Source: Nemertoderma westbladi
Taxonomy: Eukaryota > Xenacoelomorpha > Nemertodermatida > Nemertodermatidae
Assembly: GCA_032718475.1 (NCBI GenBank)
Contig: JAUCBJ010007121.1
Coordinates: 1 to 29,470 of the forward strand
Direction of reading: 5' to 3'
Length of the DNA: 29,470 nucleotides
Part shown: one piece after another, positions 29,387 to 29,470 of the stretch
How positions within the stretch are numbered: position 1 is the stretch's first letter
Layout: the number at the start of each line of letters is the position of its first letter
Made by a program: the position numbers and the translations under genes
Notes under the pieces: model-generated
What the model was told of the DNA's origin: nothing
The model's database searches: none
What the model saw: only the letters and a program-made list of their open reading frames with translations

Positions 29387-29470
29387 TAGTTTAGAGTATT
29401 TTTGTATTTTAGAAACTGTGATTTTTTATATTTTATAGACTTAAATCCCATTTTCTGGGAGTGGTGTAAA

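Larger units (their letters stand above)
18134..29470 (+). repeat. Tandem array of a 1892-bp gene-derived unit, six copies (last truncated by window end)
   Basis: Units start at 18134, 20026, 21918, 23810, 25702 and 27594. All matching points are exactly 1892 apart with no indels noticed. A unit runs from AACAGATGGAGG through the last two thirds of the founder gene and its trailer (TGATAGTTTAGAG...), to a 50-base piece GGGAGTGGTGTAAAAGC...GACATAAC that precedes the next unit. Variants define a 3784-bp dimer: copies 2 and 4 share one type, copies 3 and 5 another. Confidence 0.97.

Overview
This is a non-coding-rich, transposon-rich piece of an animal nuclear genome. The evidence is a class C G-protein-coupled receptor gene split by an intron with matching splice phases, a BEL/Pao retrotransposon, a Penelope-like element fragment, a tRNA-derived SINE-like head, minisatellites, and core promoters of TATA plus TCAGT initiator type. 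An arthropod is my best guess, from the TCAGT initiator and from a degraded element protein with a motif (QPKKDQC) I associate with multicopy arthropod proteins. Species and even phylum are not provable from the window.

Layout. 1-2150: a dispersed repeat (391-1060) carrying the 3' end of a broken minus-strand element gene (1030-1731). 2156-2470: seven copies of a GGGGTTCTGCC-like motif. 2560-3117: the C-terminal GIY-YIG part of a Penelope-like element, minus strand. 3402-5016 and 6597-6784: the last two exons of a GABA-B-receptor-like gene. Its intron holds a SINE-like head and a long foldback, and an inverted repeat pair brackets the large exon. 6910-7373: a hairpin-bearing tandem repeat. 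7374-8443: about 29 copies of a 36-bp minisatellite. 8449-9120: a second copy of the repeat at 391-1060. 10849-15427: a broken BEL/Pao element (two upstream ORFs of unknown function, RT, RNase H, integrase, DUF5641). 15507-16739: a 499-bp LTR-like direct repeat in tandem, plus a diverged third piece. 17251-17549: promoter/leader-like sequence before an unrecognised gene, 17550-19926.

From 18134 to the window end, the 3' four fifths of that unrecognised gene is repeated six times head to tail with an exact 1892-bp period and no visible length change. Variants show a second-order 3784-bp dimer periodicity. The gene is read in four successive frame changes, all in the same direction, and three of the stops at the frame ends share the context TAA followed by A. 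It is either a decayed pseudogene amplified as a satellite or, less likely, a gene using repeated +1 frameshifting. This array is the most unusual object here.

The genes do not form a pathway. The receptor gene is the only clearly host-type gene; everything else looks like mobile or satellite sequence around it.
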